A DNA stretch of 64,000 nt, from assembly GCF_038896935.1 (NCBI RefSeq), contig NZ_JBANDC010000004.1, positions 62,001 to 126,000 on the forward strand, given 5' to 3'. The first letter of the stretch is position 1; each line of letters starts with the position of its first letter. This DNA comes from Collimonas rhizosphaerae. Lineage in GTDB: Bacteria > Pseudomonadota > Gammaproteobacteria > Burkholderiales > Burkholderiaceae_D. The notes under the pieces are model-generated. The model saw only the letters and a list, made by a program, of their open reading frames with translations, had not been told where the DNA came from and did no database searches. Both the position numbers and the translations under genes were made by a program. Positions 50,946 through 59,593 of this stretch are shown one piece after another.

Positions 50946-50973
50946 GCAGGCCGGCCGCGCCGGTCCGGCCTGC
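50946..50973 (+). repeat. Strong GC hairpin between gsiB and gsiC
   Basis: GCAGGCCGG and CCGGCCTGC form a 9-bp perfect stem around a 10-base loop. No T-run follows. Hairpins placed after a binding-protein gene commonly protect its mRNA and raise its level over the permease genes. Confidence 0.65.
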
Positions 50974-50998
50974 GTCTTACCGCAACAGACTGGATGCC

Positions 50999-51919
50999 AT
51001 GTTTCCCTATATATTAAAACGCCTGATGGGCCTGATACCGACCTTGCTGATCGTGGCGGTCATGGTATTTCTGTTTGTCCACCTGCTGCCGGGCGATCCG
51101 GCGCGGCTGGTGGCCGGACCCGAAGCCGACTCGCAGACAGTCGAGCTGATCCGCCAGGACCTGGGCCTGGACAAACCCATGCACGAACAATTCATCAACT
51201 ATTTCAGCAAGGCCTTGCGCGGCGACTTCGGCACCTCCCTGCGCAGCAAGCGCCCGGTCAGCACCGAAATCGCTGAACGCTTCTGGCCTACTTTCTGGCT
51301 CACCGTCACCAGCATGGTGTGGGCGGTGCTGTTCGGCCTGGTGATCGGCATCGTCTCCGCGGTATGGCGCAACGAGTGGCCGGACCGCCTGGGCATGACG
51401 CTCGCGGTGTCCGGCATTTCCTTTCCGTCGTTTGCGCTGGGCATGCTGCTGATGGAGCTGTTTTCAGTCAAGCTGGGCTGGCTGCCGACTATCGGCGCCG
51501 ACAGCTGGCGCCACTACATCCTGCCGTCGCTGGCCCTGGGCGCAGCGGTGGCGGCCGTGATGGCGCGCTTCACCCGCTCCTCGTTTGTCGAAATCCTGCA
51601 GGAAGATTTTGTGCGCACCGCGCGCGCCAAAGGCCTGTCGGAAACCATCGTGGTGCTCAAGCATTGCCTGCGCAACTCCCTGATCCCGGTAGTCACCATG
51701 ATGGGCCTGCAGTTCGGCTTCCTGCTGGGCGGCTCCATCGTGGTGGAAAAAGTGTTCAACTGGCCCGGCATGGGACGCTTGCTGATCGATGCCGTCGAAA
51801 TGCGCGACTACCCGGTGATCCAGGCCGAGATCCTGCTGTTCTCGCTGGAATTCATTTTCATCAACCTGGTGGTTGACGTGCTGTACGCCGTCATCAACCC
51901 AAGCATCCGTTACAAGTGA
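50999..51919 (+). CDS. gsiC: Peptide ABC transporter permease
   Basis: A 306-residue inner-membrane permease of the DppB/GsiC type. The N-terminal MFPYILKRLMGLIPTLLIV segment and the HLLPGDPAR loop are present. The ATPase-contact loop ends EDFVRTARAKGLSE (EAA motif ARAKG). Six membrane segments are expected. It overlaps gsiD by 4 bases. Confidence 0.9.
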   Translation: MFPYILKRLMGLIPTLLIVAVMVFLFVHLLPGDPARLVAGPEADSQTVELIRQDLGLDKPMHEQFINYFSKALRGDFGTSLRSKRPVSTEIAERFWPTFWLTVTSMVWAVLFGLVIGIVSAVWRNEWPDRLGMTLAVSGISFPSFALGMLLMELFSVKLGWLPTIGADSWRHYILPSLALGAAVAAVMARFTRSSFVEILQEDFVRTARAKGLSETIVVLKHCLRNSLIPVVTMMGLQFGFLLGGSIVVEKVFNWPGMGRLLIDAVEMRDYPVIQAEILLFSLEFIFINLVVDVLYAVINPSIRYK

Positions 51920-52845
51920 GGCCATCCGTGTCTACGCCATCCAATCCCGTGGTTTCAGCCACAACTGCGATTGCCGCCGCGCCGCTGCCGAGCACCATAC
52001 GTACGCCCTGGAGCGAATTCTGGCGCAAGTTCAAGAAGCAGCACCTGGCGGTTGCGGCCGGCTGCTTCGTGCTGTTCCTGATCGTGGTGGCGATTGCCGC
52101 GCCCTGGCTGACGCCTTACGACGCCGAAAATTATTTCGACTACGACGCCCTGAACGCCGGGCCGTCGCTGGCGCACTGGTTCGGCGTCGATTCCCTGGGG
52201 CGCGACATTTTCAGCCGCATCCTGATGGGCACGCGGATTTCCCTGACCGCCGGCTTTTCGTCGGTTGCGGTAGGCGCCGTGGCCGGCACCCTGGCCGGCC
52301 TGATTGCCGGTTATTACGAAGGCTGGCCTGACCGCATCATCATGCGCATCTGCGACGTGCTGTTCGCCTTTCCCGGCATCTTGCTGGCGATCGGCATCGT
52401 GGCGATCCTCGGCAACGGCATGTCGAACGTGATTTTCGCGGTGGCGATTTTCAGCATCCCGACTTTCGCCCGCCTGGTGCGCGGCAATACGCTGGCGCTG
52501 AAGCACCTGACTTTCATCGAAGCGGTGCGCAGCATAGGCGCCAACGACCGCACCATCATCCTGCGCCACATCTTCCCCGGCACGGTGTCGGCGGTAGTGG
52601 TGTATTTCACCATGCGCATCGGCACTTCCATCATTACCGCCGCCAGCCTGTCGTTCCTCGGCATGGGCGCGCAGCCGCCGATGCCGGAATGGGGCGCGAT
52701 GCTCAACGAAGCCCGTTCCGACATGATGACCGCGCCGCATATCGCGATCTTCCCCAGCCTGGCGATTTTCTTCACGGTGCTGGCGTTCAACCTGCTGGGC
52801 GACGGCTTGCGCGACGCCCTCGATCCTAAAATCGACAGACGATGA
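51916..52845 (+). CDS. gsiD: Peptide ABC transporter permease
   Basis: A 309-residue DppC/GsiD-type permease with a cytoplasmic N-terminal extension and SLGRDIFSRILMGTRISL. The ATPase-contact loop contains EAVRSIGANDRTIILRHIFP (EAA motif). The GTG at 51916 overlaps the gsiC stop; a second GTG at 51928 is possible. The end overlaps the P1-peptidase ATG. Confidence 0.9.
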   Translation: MRPSVSTPSNPVVSATTAIAAAPLPSTIRTPWSEFWRKFKKQHLAVAAGCFVLFLIVVAIAAPWLTPYDAENYFDYDALNAGPSLAHWFGVDSLGRDIFSRILMGTRISLTAGFSSVAVGAVAGTLAGLIAGYYEGWPDRIIMRICDVLFAFPGILLAIGIVAILGNGMSNVIFAVAIFSIPTFARLVRGNTLALKHLTFIEAVRSIGANDRTIILRHIFPGTVSAVVVYFTMRIGTSIITAASLSFLGMGAQPPMPEWGAMLNEARSDMMTAPHIAIFPSLAIFFTVLAFNLLGDGLRDALDPKIDRR

Positions 52846-53876
52846 GCCTGGTCCTCCCTCACATAGGCAGATTGCCGGCCGGCCCGCTGAACGCCATCAG
52901 CGATGTCGCCGGCGTCACGGTCGGCCACGCCACGCTGGCGCAAGGAGCCGTCCAGACCGGCGTGACGGTGATCCGCCCGCACGGCGGCGATCCGTTCCGC
53001 GACAAGGTGCCCGCCGCCGCGGTCGTGTTCAACGGCTTCGGCAAGAGCATAGGGCTGGTGCAGGTGCAGGAACTGGGGGTGCTTGAAACCCCGGTCGCGC
53101 TGACCAACACCATGTCGGTCGGCAGCATCGCCACGGCCCAGGTCATTTCCGCTATCCAGGCCAACCCGGAGATCGGACGCAGCGAACCGACGGTCAATCC
53201 GCTGGTGTTTGAATGCAACGACGGCTACCTGAACGATATCCAGGCCATGGCGGTCAGTGCCGAGCACTATCGGCAAGCGCTGGCCAGCGCCGCGCCCGGG
53301 TTTGAGCAAGGCGCGGTCGGCGCCGGGCGCGGCATGTCGTGTTTCGACCTCAAGGGCGGCATCGGTTCGGCTTCGCGCCATGCAAGCGCCGGCGGCATGC
53401 AATATTGTGTCGGTGCGCTGGTGCTGGCCAATTTCGGCAAGCTGGCGGCGCTGACGCTGGCCGGCCAGCATATCGGAAACGGTCTGCGGCGTTTGCGGCA
53501 AACCACGCCAGACGCACCCGAGATGGGGTCGATCATCATGATCATTGCGACCGATGCGCCGCTCGACGCGCGCCAGCTGGGACGGCTGGCAACCCGCTGC
53601 GGCGTCGGCCTGGGCCGCACCGGCTCGATCTACGGCCACGGCAGCGGCGACCTGGCGCTGGCGTTTTCCACGGCGCAGACCGTGCCCTCTCGCCCCGGCA
53701 GCGCCATACGGCAGAGCGCTTCCTTGCACGACAACTTGCTCGACCCGCTGTTTGAAGCGGTGGTCGACAGCACCGAACAGGCCATCGTCAATGCGCTGTT
53801 TGCAGCGCAAACCGTGACCGGACGCGACGGCCACCGGCGCTTGTCCCTGCGCGATGCGGCAGCCGGCCTGCCTTGA
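52842..53876 (+). CDS. dmpA: P1/S58-family aminopeptidase (DmpA/BapA type)
   Basis: A 344-residue Ntn-hydrolase-like peptidase. The expected self-cleavage and nucleophile site is G229-S230 in EMGSIIMI, preceded by the GGIGSASR block. DmpA removes N-terminal residues including D-alanine amides or esters, and its relatives BapA cut beta-amino-acid peptides. No signal peptide, so it acts on imported peptides. Its ATG overlaps the gsiD stop by 4 bases. Confidence 0.88.
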   Translation: MSLVLPHIGRLPAGPLNAISDVAGVTVGHATLAQGAVQTGVTVIRPHGGDPFRDKVPAAAVVFNGFGKSIGLVQVQELGVLETPVALTNTMSVGSIATAQVISAIQANPEIGRSEPTVNPLVFECNDGYLNDIQAMAVSAEHYRQALASAAPGFEQGAVGAGRGMSCFDLKGGIGSASRHASAGGMQYCVGALVLANFGKLAALTLAGQHIGNGLRRLRQTTPDAPEMGSIIMIIATDAPLDARQLGRLATRCGVGLGRTGSIYGHGSGDLALAFSTAQTVPSRPGSAIRQSASLHDNLLDPLFEAVVDSTEQAIVNALFAAQTVTGRDGHRRLSLRDAAAGLP

Positions 53877-53897
53877 TTCACCTGACAGGACATAATA

Positions 53898-54716
53898 ATG
53901 AAAATCCTGATTTCCGTTGATATAGAAGGCGTCGCCGGTGTATTCCATCCGGAACAAACGCGCGCCGGCAATCCCGAATACGAACGCGCACGGCGCCTGA
54001 TGACGGCCGAAGCCAACGCCGTGATCGAGGGCGCGCTGGCCGGCGGCGCCACCGAGATCCTGGTGAACGACTCGCACGGCGGTTTCCGCAACCTGCTGCC
54101 TGACTTGCTGCATCCCGCCGCCAGCGCGATCCTCGGCAAACCGCGCCTGCTGGGCATGATGAGCGGCGTCGACAGCGGCGTCGCCGGCGTGATGATGGTC
54201 GGCTACCATGGCCGTTCGCAAAGCCGCGGCATCCTGGCGCACACCATCAACAGCTTTGCTTTTTCGCGTATCTGGCTGAACGGGCAGGAGCTGGGCGAAG
54301 CCGGCATCTACGGCGCGCTGGCCGGCGAATTCGGCGTGCCGGTGATTTTCGGCAGCGGCGACGATGTTTTTGTGGAAGAAAACCGGCCGCTGTTTCCGCA
54401 AGCCACGCTGGTCAGCGTCAAGACCGCCGATGGCAGCAACAGCGGCACCTCGCTGTCGCCGCAACGCGCCCTGGGTTTGCTGGGCGAGGGCGCCAAGGCC
54501 GCACTGGCCAATCTTGCCGCCGCGCGCCCCTTCATCTTGCCGCCTGCGATTATCTGCAGATTGCAGATCCAGAGCCCGGCGCTGGCCGACCTGTTCTGCC
54601 AGCTGCCTTTGCTGCAGCGGATCGACGGCGTCAACGTCGAATTCACTGCGCCGTCGGTGCAGTACGCCGTCAGGATATTGAACAGCCTGTCGGCGATGTC
54701 TTTCATGCTGCGTTAG
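53898..54716 (+). CDS. dppA: D-aminopeptidase, M55 family
   Basis: A 272-residue zinc peptidase. D8 and E10 (SVDIEG), H60 (NDSHGG), H104 (GYHG) and E134 are at or next to the positions of the B. subtilis DppA zinc ligands, and H115 matches its proposed nucleophile. It releases N-terminal D-amino acids. It has its own ribosome site (AGGA) 21 bases after dmpA and is last in the operon, converging on the MFS gene with 4-base overlap of the stops. Confidence 0.9.
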   Translation: MKILISVDIEGVAGVFHPEQTRAGNPEYERARRLMTAEANAVIEGALAGGATEILVNDSHGGFRNLLPDLLHPAASAILGKPRLLGMMSGVDSGVAGVMMVGYHGRSQSRGILAHTINSFAFSRIWLNGQELGEAGIYGALAGEFGVPVIFGSGDDVFVEENRPLFPQATLVSVKTADGSNSGTSLSPQRALGLLGEGAKAALANLAAARPFILPPAIICRLQIQSPALADLFCQLPLLQRIDGVNVEFTAPSVQYAVRILNSLSAMSFMLR

Positions 54717-55939
54717 CGGCCGGGCCTGTTTTCGCGGCCGGGTTTCTTCAGTGGCCGGCAAAACCAGGCGCCCGCCGCCAGCTGCACCAGCAACGCAAGC
54801 GCCCACGAGGCCCGGTGCGCAACCGTCGCATAACTGCCGGCATCGTGCGGCCAGGCATTCAGCAGCAAACCGAAGCCATACTGCACCACGAACGCGCCGG
54901 CGAAAATCGCCAGGGTCAGCCCGGTGCTGACGCGGCCGGCCAGGTGGACTGGAAACTCGCGCACCAGCGCCGCATACGACAGTACGCCCGAAGTGCCCAG
55001 CAAGCCATATAAACCCCACAGCAGCCAGCCCGGCAAAGGCGCGCCGAGCACGATCAGCAGCTGCGCCAGCATGAACAGGAACATCCCTGCGCCGGCGGTC
55101 ATGTGCAAGGAAATCCCGCGCTGCTGCAAACGGCGCGCCAACCAGCCGGAACCGACCGCGCCCAGCACCATCGCCAGGCCGGCCAGCGCCACGATATTGG
55201 CTGTGGCGGCAGCCGACAGCTGGCTGACGTCGCGCAGATATGGCCCAGCCCACAAACCCTGCACGCCGAGAAACACGCCCTGGCTCGCCATCACAAAAGG
55301 CGCAGTGCGCCAGAACACCGCGCTGCGGAAAATGCCGCCGATGTCGCGCAGCTGCGCCGCCAGGCTGCTTTTCGGATGCTGCTCATCCTTTTCCGGCACC
55401 AGCGTAAACAGGGCCAGCACGATCATCAGGATCAACACCGCAACCACCACGAACAGCACGCGCCAGGTGGTGAGGCCCAAGGCCCAGGCAATCGGCGTCC
55501 CGGTGGCGACCGCGCCCAGGCCGCCGATGGCGTAGATGGCGCCGTTCATCAACGACAAGTGGTCGTGCGGGAACCAGGCGACAATCGCCTTCAGGCCGGC
55601 CATCAGGCAAGCTGAGGTGCCGATCCCCAGCAGCAGGCGGCCCACCAGCAGGCTGCTGAAGCCATGGGCATTGGCCGACACCACGGCGCCGGCCGCGGCC
55701 AGCAGCAGCAAACAGGCCAGCACCCGGCGCGGACCGAAGCGGTCCAGCAAGATGCCGAGCGGCAGCTGGCAGGCGGCGAATGCGAAAAAATACAGGCTGG
55801 TCAGCAGCCCCAGCTGGGCCGGCGACAAACCCAGCTCGCTGCTGAGCAAAGGCGCCAGCGGCAGGTTGATGCCGCGCGCCAGGTAGGAAATGAAATAGCC
55901 CGAGGAAAATATCAGGAAAACACGGGTAGCAAGCTTCAA
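54713..55939 (-). CDS. MFS transporter
   Basis: A 408-residue major-facilitator protein with 12 predicted segments. The N-terminal half includes FFAFAACQLPLGILLDRFGPRRV (motif A variant DRFGPRR). It is not part of the peptide operon (opposite strand), but it is divergent from a LysR gene that may control it. The substrate is unknown; export of an amino acid or peptide product is one idea. Confidence 0.8.
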   Translation of the reverse strand: MKLATRVFLIFSSGYFISYLARGINLPLAPLLSSELGLSPAQLGLLTSLYFFAFAACQLPLGILLDRFGPRRVLACLLLLAAAGAVVSANAHGFSSLLVGRLLLGIGTSACLMAGLKAIVAWFPHDHLSLMNGAIYAIGGLGAVATGTPIAWALGLTTWRVLFVVVAVLILMIVLALFTLVPEKDEQHPKSSLAAQLRDIGGIFRSAVFWRTAPFVMASQGVFLGVQGLWAGPYLRDVSQLSAAATANIVALAGLAMVLGAVGSGWLARRLQQRGISLHMTAGAGMFLFMLAQLLIVLGAPLPGWLLWGLYGLLGTSGVLSYAALVREFPVHLAGRVSTGLTLAIFAGAFVVQYGFGLLLNAWPHDAGSYATVAHRASWALALLVQLAAGAWFCRPLKKPGRENRPGR

Positions 55940-56076
55940 GGCCGGTCACTCATCAAGAACTGGATATGACGATGGTAAAGAGCAAACTGCCCCAAGGCCA
56001 ACGAAGTGTTTTATCCTTATATGTGAATGGAATTAACCGATTGACCGAAAAATGCGCAAACACCTTCCTCGCCATC

Positions 56077-56973
56077 ATGTTTGAACGACTGCCGCCGACC
56101 CAGACCTTGCGTGCGTTTGAAGCCGCCGCGCGGCTCGGCAACTATACCCGGGCCGGGGAAGAACTGCACCTGACGCACAGCGCCATCAGCCACCAGATCC
56201 GCGCGCTTGAGCAGCGCACCGGACGCAAGCTGTTCCAGCGCGAAGGCCGGCAGATGGTGCTGACCGACGGCGGCCGCCTGCTGGCAGGAGAAGTACGGCA
56301 GGCGCTGCTGGCGCTGGACCGCGCCCTGCACATCGGCCAGGCCGAGCGCCGGCGCGTGGGACAGGCATTGCGCGTCAGCGTGCCGCCATCGTTTGCCAGC
56401 GCCTGGCTGGTGCCGCGGCTGGCCGCGTTCCACCGGCAGCATCCGCATATCGACATCAGCTTGCGCACCAGCCACGAACTCAGCGAACTGGATTTCAGCG
56501 ACGCCGACGTCGCCATCTGGTACGGCCGCGCCGGATACAAGAATTTCCGCTGCCAACGCTTGCTGAAGGAAGTGATTTTCCCGGTATGCAGCCCGCGCTT
56601 CGCCGCCAGCCATCCCGCCATCACGCCGCACGACCTGGCGCACCACTCCTTGCTGCGCTTTGCCCACCATGGCGGCTGGGAGCCGTGGTTTGCCGCCGCC
56701 GGCATCAGGCAAGGCGAACCGCGGACCGGTCCGGTGTACGACGACCCCATGCACCTGCTGGACGCCGCCGCTGCCGACCAGGGCATCGCGCTGGCGCGCA
56801 GCTGCCTGGTGCGCAACCATCTGGCCGATGGCCGCCTGGTGCGGCTGTTCGACATCACCGCCCCGGCCCGCGGCAACTACTTCTCGGTTTCGCCCTTCGA
56901 TACAGAAAAGACAGCCACCATCGCCGAGTTCCAGGAATGGCTGGGCGCAATCTTATCAGACTCAACAGAATAA
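56077..56973 (+). CDS. LysR-family regulator, GcvA-like
   Basis: A 298-residue LysR protein. The N-terminus MFERLPPTQTLRAFEAAARLGNYTRAGEELHLTHSAISHQI (key LxAFEAAARLxxxxxAAxxLxLTxSAxSxQI) is typical of the GcvA/AmpR-like group. The effector domain starts near residue 90. The start at 56077 is chosen by family alignment; the frame is open earlier. It is divergent from the MFS gene across 137 bases. Confidence 0.88.
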   Translation: MFERLPPTQTLRAFEAAARLGNYTRAGEELHLTHSAISHQIRALEQRTGRKLFQREGRQMVLTDGGRLLAGEVRQALLALDRALHIGQAERRRVGQALRVSVPPSFASAWLVPRLAAFHRQHPHIDISLRTSHELSELDFSDADVAIWYGRAGYKNFRCQRLLKEVIFPVCSPRFAASHPAITPHDLAHHSLLRFAHHGGWEPWFAAAGIRQGEPRTGPVYDDPMHLLDAAAADQGIALARSCLVRNHLADGRLVRLFDITAPARGNYFSVSPFDTEKTATIAEFQEWLGAILSDSTE

Positions 56974-56979
56974 AAATCC

Positions 56980-57831
56980 ATGCCTACCATTACTTCGCTC
57001 ACGCTGTACCCGATCAAATCCTGCGCCGGCATTGCCTTGCAGGCCGCCACCGTCACCGCCGCCGGCCTCAGCCATCAACATGCGCACGACCGTGAATGGA
57101 TGGTGGTCGACAGCGGCGGACAGTTCCTGTCGCAGCGCAGCCATCCTGCCATGGCCCTGATCGTGCCGGCCTTGCAAGCCGGCGCCATGACCGTGCAAGC
57201 ACCCGGCATGCCGCCGCTGCCGGTTCCGACCGCGCCGCTCGATCGCGCGCAGGCGGCATCGCTGGCGGTGACCGTCTGGGACGACAACCTGAGCGCCCAC
57301 GACTGCGGCGACGACGCTGCCGGCTGGTTCTCGCGTGTCTTGGGACAGCCCTGCAGGCTGGTGCGCTTCGACCCTGCGGCCAGGCGCCTGGCCAGCAAAA
57401 AGTGGACGCTCGATGCAGATGCGCCGACCCGCTTTGCCGACGGCTATCCGATGCTGCTGATATCGCAGGGGTCGCTGGACGACCTGAACCGGAAACTGCA
57501 GGCGCAGGGCCGGACGCCATTGCCGATGAACCGTTTCCGGCCAAACATCGTGATCGATGGCGTGGACGCTTTTGAAGAGGATTTCCTGGAAACGCTGCAG
57601 GCCGGGCCAGTCTGCCTGCAGCCGGTAAAACCCTGCACGCGCTGCCCGATGCCGGCCATCGACCAGGCCAGCGGAGAAATCGGCCCCGATCCGATGGATA
57701 TCCTGCTGACCTACCGCGCCAACCCGCGTGTCGACGGCGCCGTCACTTTCGGCGTCAACATGATAGTGCGAGAGGGGAATGGCGCGATCCTGCGCATCGG
57801 GCAGGACATCGAGGGTGAACTGGCGTTCTAG
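56980..57831 (+). CDS. MOSC-domain protein (YcbX-like)
   Basis: A 283-residue protein with an N-terminal MOSC beta-barrel domain (residues 1-120, LYPIKSCAG) and a C-terminal MOSC domain with the conserved Cys in PVKPCTRCPMP. MOSC proteins bind the molybdenum cofactor; YcbX-like ones reduce N-hydroxylated compounds with an electron donor. No fused 2Fe-2S domain is present, but a separate ferredoxin gene converges on it 6 bases away. Its ATG follows the LysR stop by 6 bases. Confidence 0.85.
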   Translation: MPTITSLTLYPIKSCAGIALQAATVTAAGLSHQHAHDREWMVVDSGGQFLSQRSHPAMALIVPALQAGAMTVQAPGMPPLPVPTAPLDRAQAASLAVTVWDDNLSAHDCGDDAAGWFSRVLGQPCRLVRFDPAARRLASKKWTLDADAPTRFADGYPMLLISQGSLDDLNRKLQAQGRTPLPMNRFRPNIVIDGVDAFEEDFLETLQAGPVCLQPVKPCTRCPMPAIDQASGEIGPDPMDILLTYRANPRVDGAVTFGVNMIVREGNGAILRIGQDIEGELAF

Positions 57832-57836
57832 AGAGG

Positions 57837-58112
57837 TTACTGCGGCTTGACGGCGGGCACCGCCAGCTCGGCCTGCAAGCGCTCGTACTTGGCTTGCAGC
57901 TGTTCCTTGGATTCATGCCAGGCCGGATCCAGCGGGATGCAGCTGACCGGGCAGACCTGCTGGCATTGCGGTTCGTTGAAATGGCCGACGCACTCGGTGC
58001 ATTTATGCGGATCGATTTCGTAAATCAGCGGTCCCATGTAAATCGCGCCGTTCGGGCACTCGGGCTCGCATACGTCGCAATTAATACAGTCGTCGGTGAT
58101 CAATAAAGCCAT
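57837..58112 (-). CDS. YfhL-type 2[4Fe-4S] ferredoxin
   Basis: A 91-residue ferredoxin with two cluster motifs (CINCDVCEPECP and CTECVGHFNEPQCQQVCP). The second motif has the long insert typical of Alvin/YfhL ferredoxins. A charged C-terminal helix follows. It is encoded downstream of coaD on the same strand, the normal place in this group. Confidence 0.92.
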   Translation of the reverse strand: MALLITDDCINCDVCEPECPNGAIYMGPLIYEIDPHKCTECVGHFNEPQCQQVCPVSCIPLDPAWHESKEQLQAKYERLQAELAVPAVKPQ

Positions 58113-58210
58113 TTCACTACTCTACTCAAGTTGCCGCGGGACCAGGTGATCCCGCCTTACTGCCTTGCCGCCATTTTAATCCCGTTGGGGATCCGCCGCT
58201 GCCGAGCTGC

Positions 58211-58699
58211 TCAGGGCTGCTGGGCGTCCAGCTTTTCCTTCAGCCATTTTTCGACCGAAGGGAAGACGAATTTGGAGACATCGCCGCCCAGCGTGGCGAT
58301 CTCGCGCACGATGGTGCCCGAGATGAACTGGTACTGGTCGGACGGCGTCAGGAACAGGGTTTCCACATCCGGCAGCAGGTAGCGGTTCATGCCCGCCATC
58401 TGGAACTCGAACTCAAAGTCGGAAACCGCGCGCAAGCCGCGCACGATGACGTTGGCATCATGCTGGCGCACGAAATCCTTGAGCAGGCCGGAAAAGCTTT
58501 CCACCTGCACATTGGGGTAATGGCCCAACACTTCGTTGGCGATCGACAGCCGTTCTTCCAGAGAGAAAAACGGTTTCTTGTTCTTGCTGTCGGCGACGCC
58601 TACCACCAGCTTGTCAAACAGCCCGGATGCACGACGCACCAGATCTTCATGGCCGCGCGTGAGCGGATCGAACGTACCTGGATAAACAGCTGTGACCAT
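58211..58699 (-). CDS. coaD: Phosphopantetheine adenylyltransferase
   Basis: A 162-residue nucleotidyltransferase of coenzyme A synthesis. The TxGH motif variant is PLTRGHEDL (H17), the N-terminus AVYPGTFDP, and RGLRAVSDFEFE and the C-terminal ISGTIVRE are conserved. The start at 58699 (MVTAVYPG) is the family start. Confidence 0.95.
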   Translation of the reverse strand: MVTAVYPGTFDPLTRGHEDLVRRASGLFDKLVVGVADSKNKKPFFSLEERLSIANEVLGHYPNVQVESFSGLLKDFVRQHDANVIVRGLRAVSDFEFEFQMAGMNRYLLPDVETLFLTPSDQYQFISGTIVREIATLGGDVSKFVFPSVEKWLKEKLDAQQP

Positions 58700-58742
58700 C
58701 TTTCTTCCCCCAATCAGATCGCGCATTATGCCTGAATTTGCA

Positions 58743-59414
58743 TCAGGCAGAATGCACTTGCCTTTTCAGCAAGTGGTAAAACACTATACCAGCCTTGTCC
58801 GCCCGCAGCAGCTGCCAGCCGCCCAGCCAGGCCGGCAGAGCGTCCTCCTGCAGCGCGAATTCAGATTCAAGGTACAGCAAACCGTGCTCGGCCAGCAAAC
58901 CCTGGCATAGCGGCAGCACTTTTTCCAGCCAGCCCTGCTGGTAGGGCGGGTCGAGGAAAATCAGGTCGAAGCGCGCAGAATCTGCAACGGCCGCGGCGCC
59001 GGCCTCGATGCGAGCCTTGCTTAGCCAGGTGACCGCATCGCTGCGCAGGATCCGCACCTGGCTCGCGTCCAGCTTGGCCTTGGTGGTTTCCAGCTGGCGC
59101 GCCGCCGGCGTATTGTGCTCGATCATGGTCACTTCCAGCGCTCCGCGGCTGGCGGCTTCAAAACCCAGCGCGCCGGTGCCGGCAAACAGGTCGAGGCAGC
59201 GTATCGTGCTCCAGTTGCCGTCCAGCAAGTGCGTCAGCCAGTTGAACAGGGTCTCGCGCACCCGGTCCGGCGTCGGCCGCAAGCCTTCGCTGTCCAGCAC
59301 GGCCAAAGGCGTGCGTTTCCAGGCGCCGCCAATGATGCGGACCTGGCGCGCCAGGGGTGGTTTGATGGCGTGCACCGGGGTCTTCGGCGGCTTTTTGCTG
59401 CTTGGTTTTTTCAT
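58743..59414 (-). CDS. rsmD: 16S rRNA (guanine966-N2)-methyltransferase
   Basis: About 223 residues from MKKPSSKK. It shows RIIGGAWKRTPL, RPTPDRVRETLFNWL, the SAM motif LDLFAGTGALGFEAASRG and the catalytic DPPY in FLDPPYQQGW. It modifies G966 of 16S rRNA in the assembled 30S subunit. An upstream Met at 59456 would add 14 residues with no conservation. It is divergent from ftsY, the usual arrangement. Confidence 0.93.
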   Translation of the reverse strand: MKKPSSKKPPKTPVHAIKPPLARQVRIIGGAWKRTPLAVLDSEGLRPTPDRVRETLFNWLTHLLDGNWSTIRCLDLFAGTGALGFEAASRGALEVTMIEHNTPAARQLETTKAKLDASQVRILRSDAVTWLSKARIEAGAAAVADSARFDLIFLDPPYQQGWLEKVLPLCQGLLAEHGLLYLESEFALQEDALPAWLGGWQLLRADKAGIVFYHLLKRQVHSA

Positions 59415-59593
59415 TAAGTTTAATAAAGATGGGAAAATTTGCCGGAAATCCGTCAATAGCTTCTACGCACCGGGCTATCCCTGATTTGATGGCCTGCGCT
59501 CTGATAGAATGCCGGGGATTGTACCTCTTGTGCAGCCGCCTCCGAAAGGCTGCTGCAGCGCCCTATTTCACCGCCTTACAGATCAGGCCTCAG

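Noticed and set aside
52314..55253. 979-codon minus-strand frame
   Set aside because: Runs across gsiD, dmpA, dppA and part of the MFS gene in the wrong frame; a GC-driven shadow.
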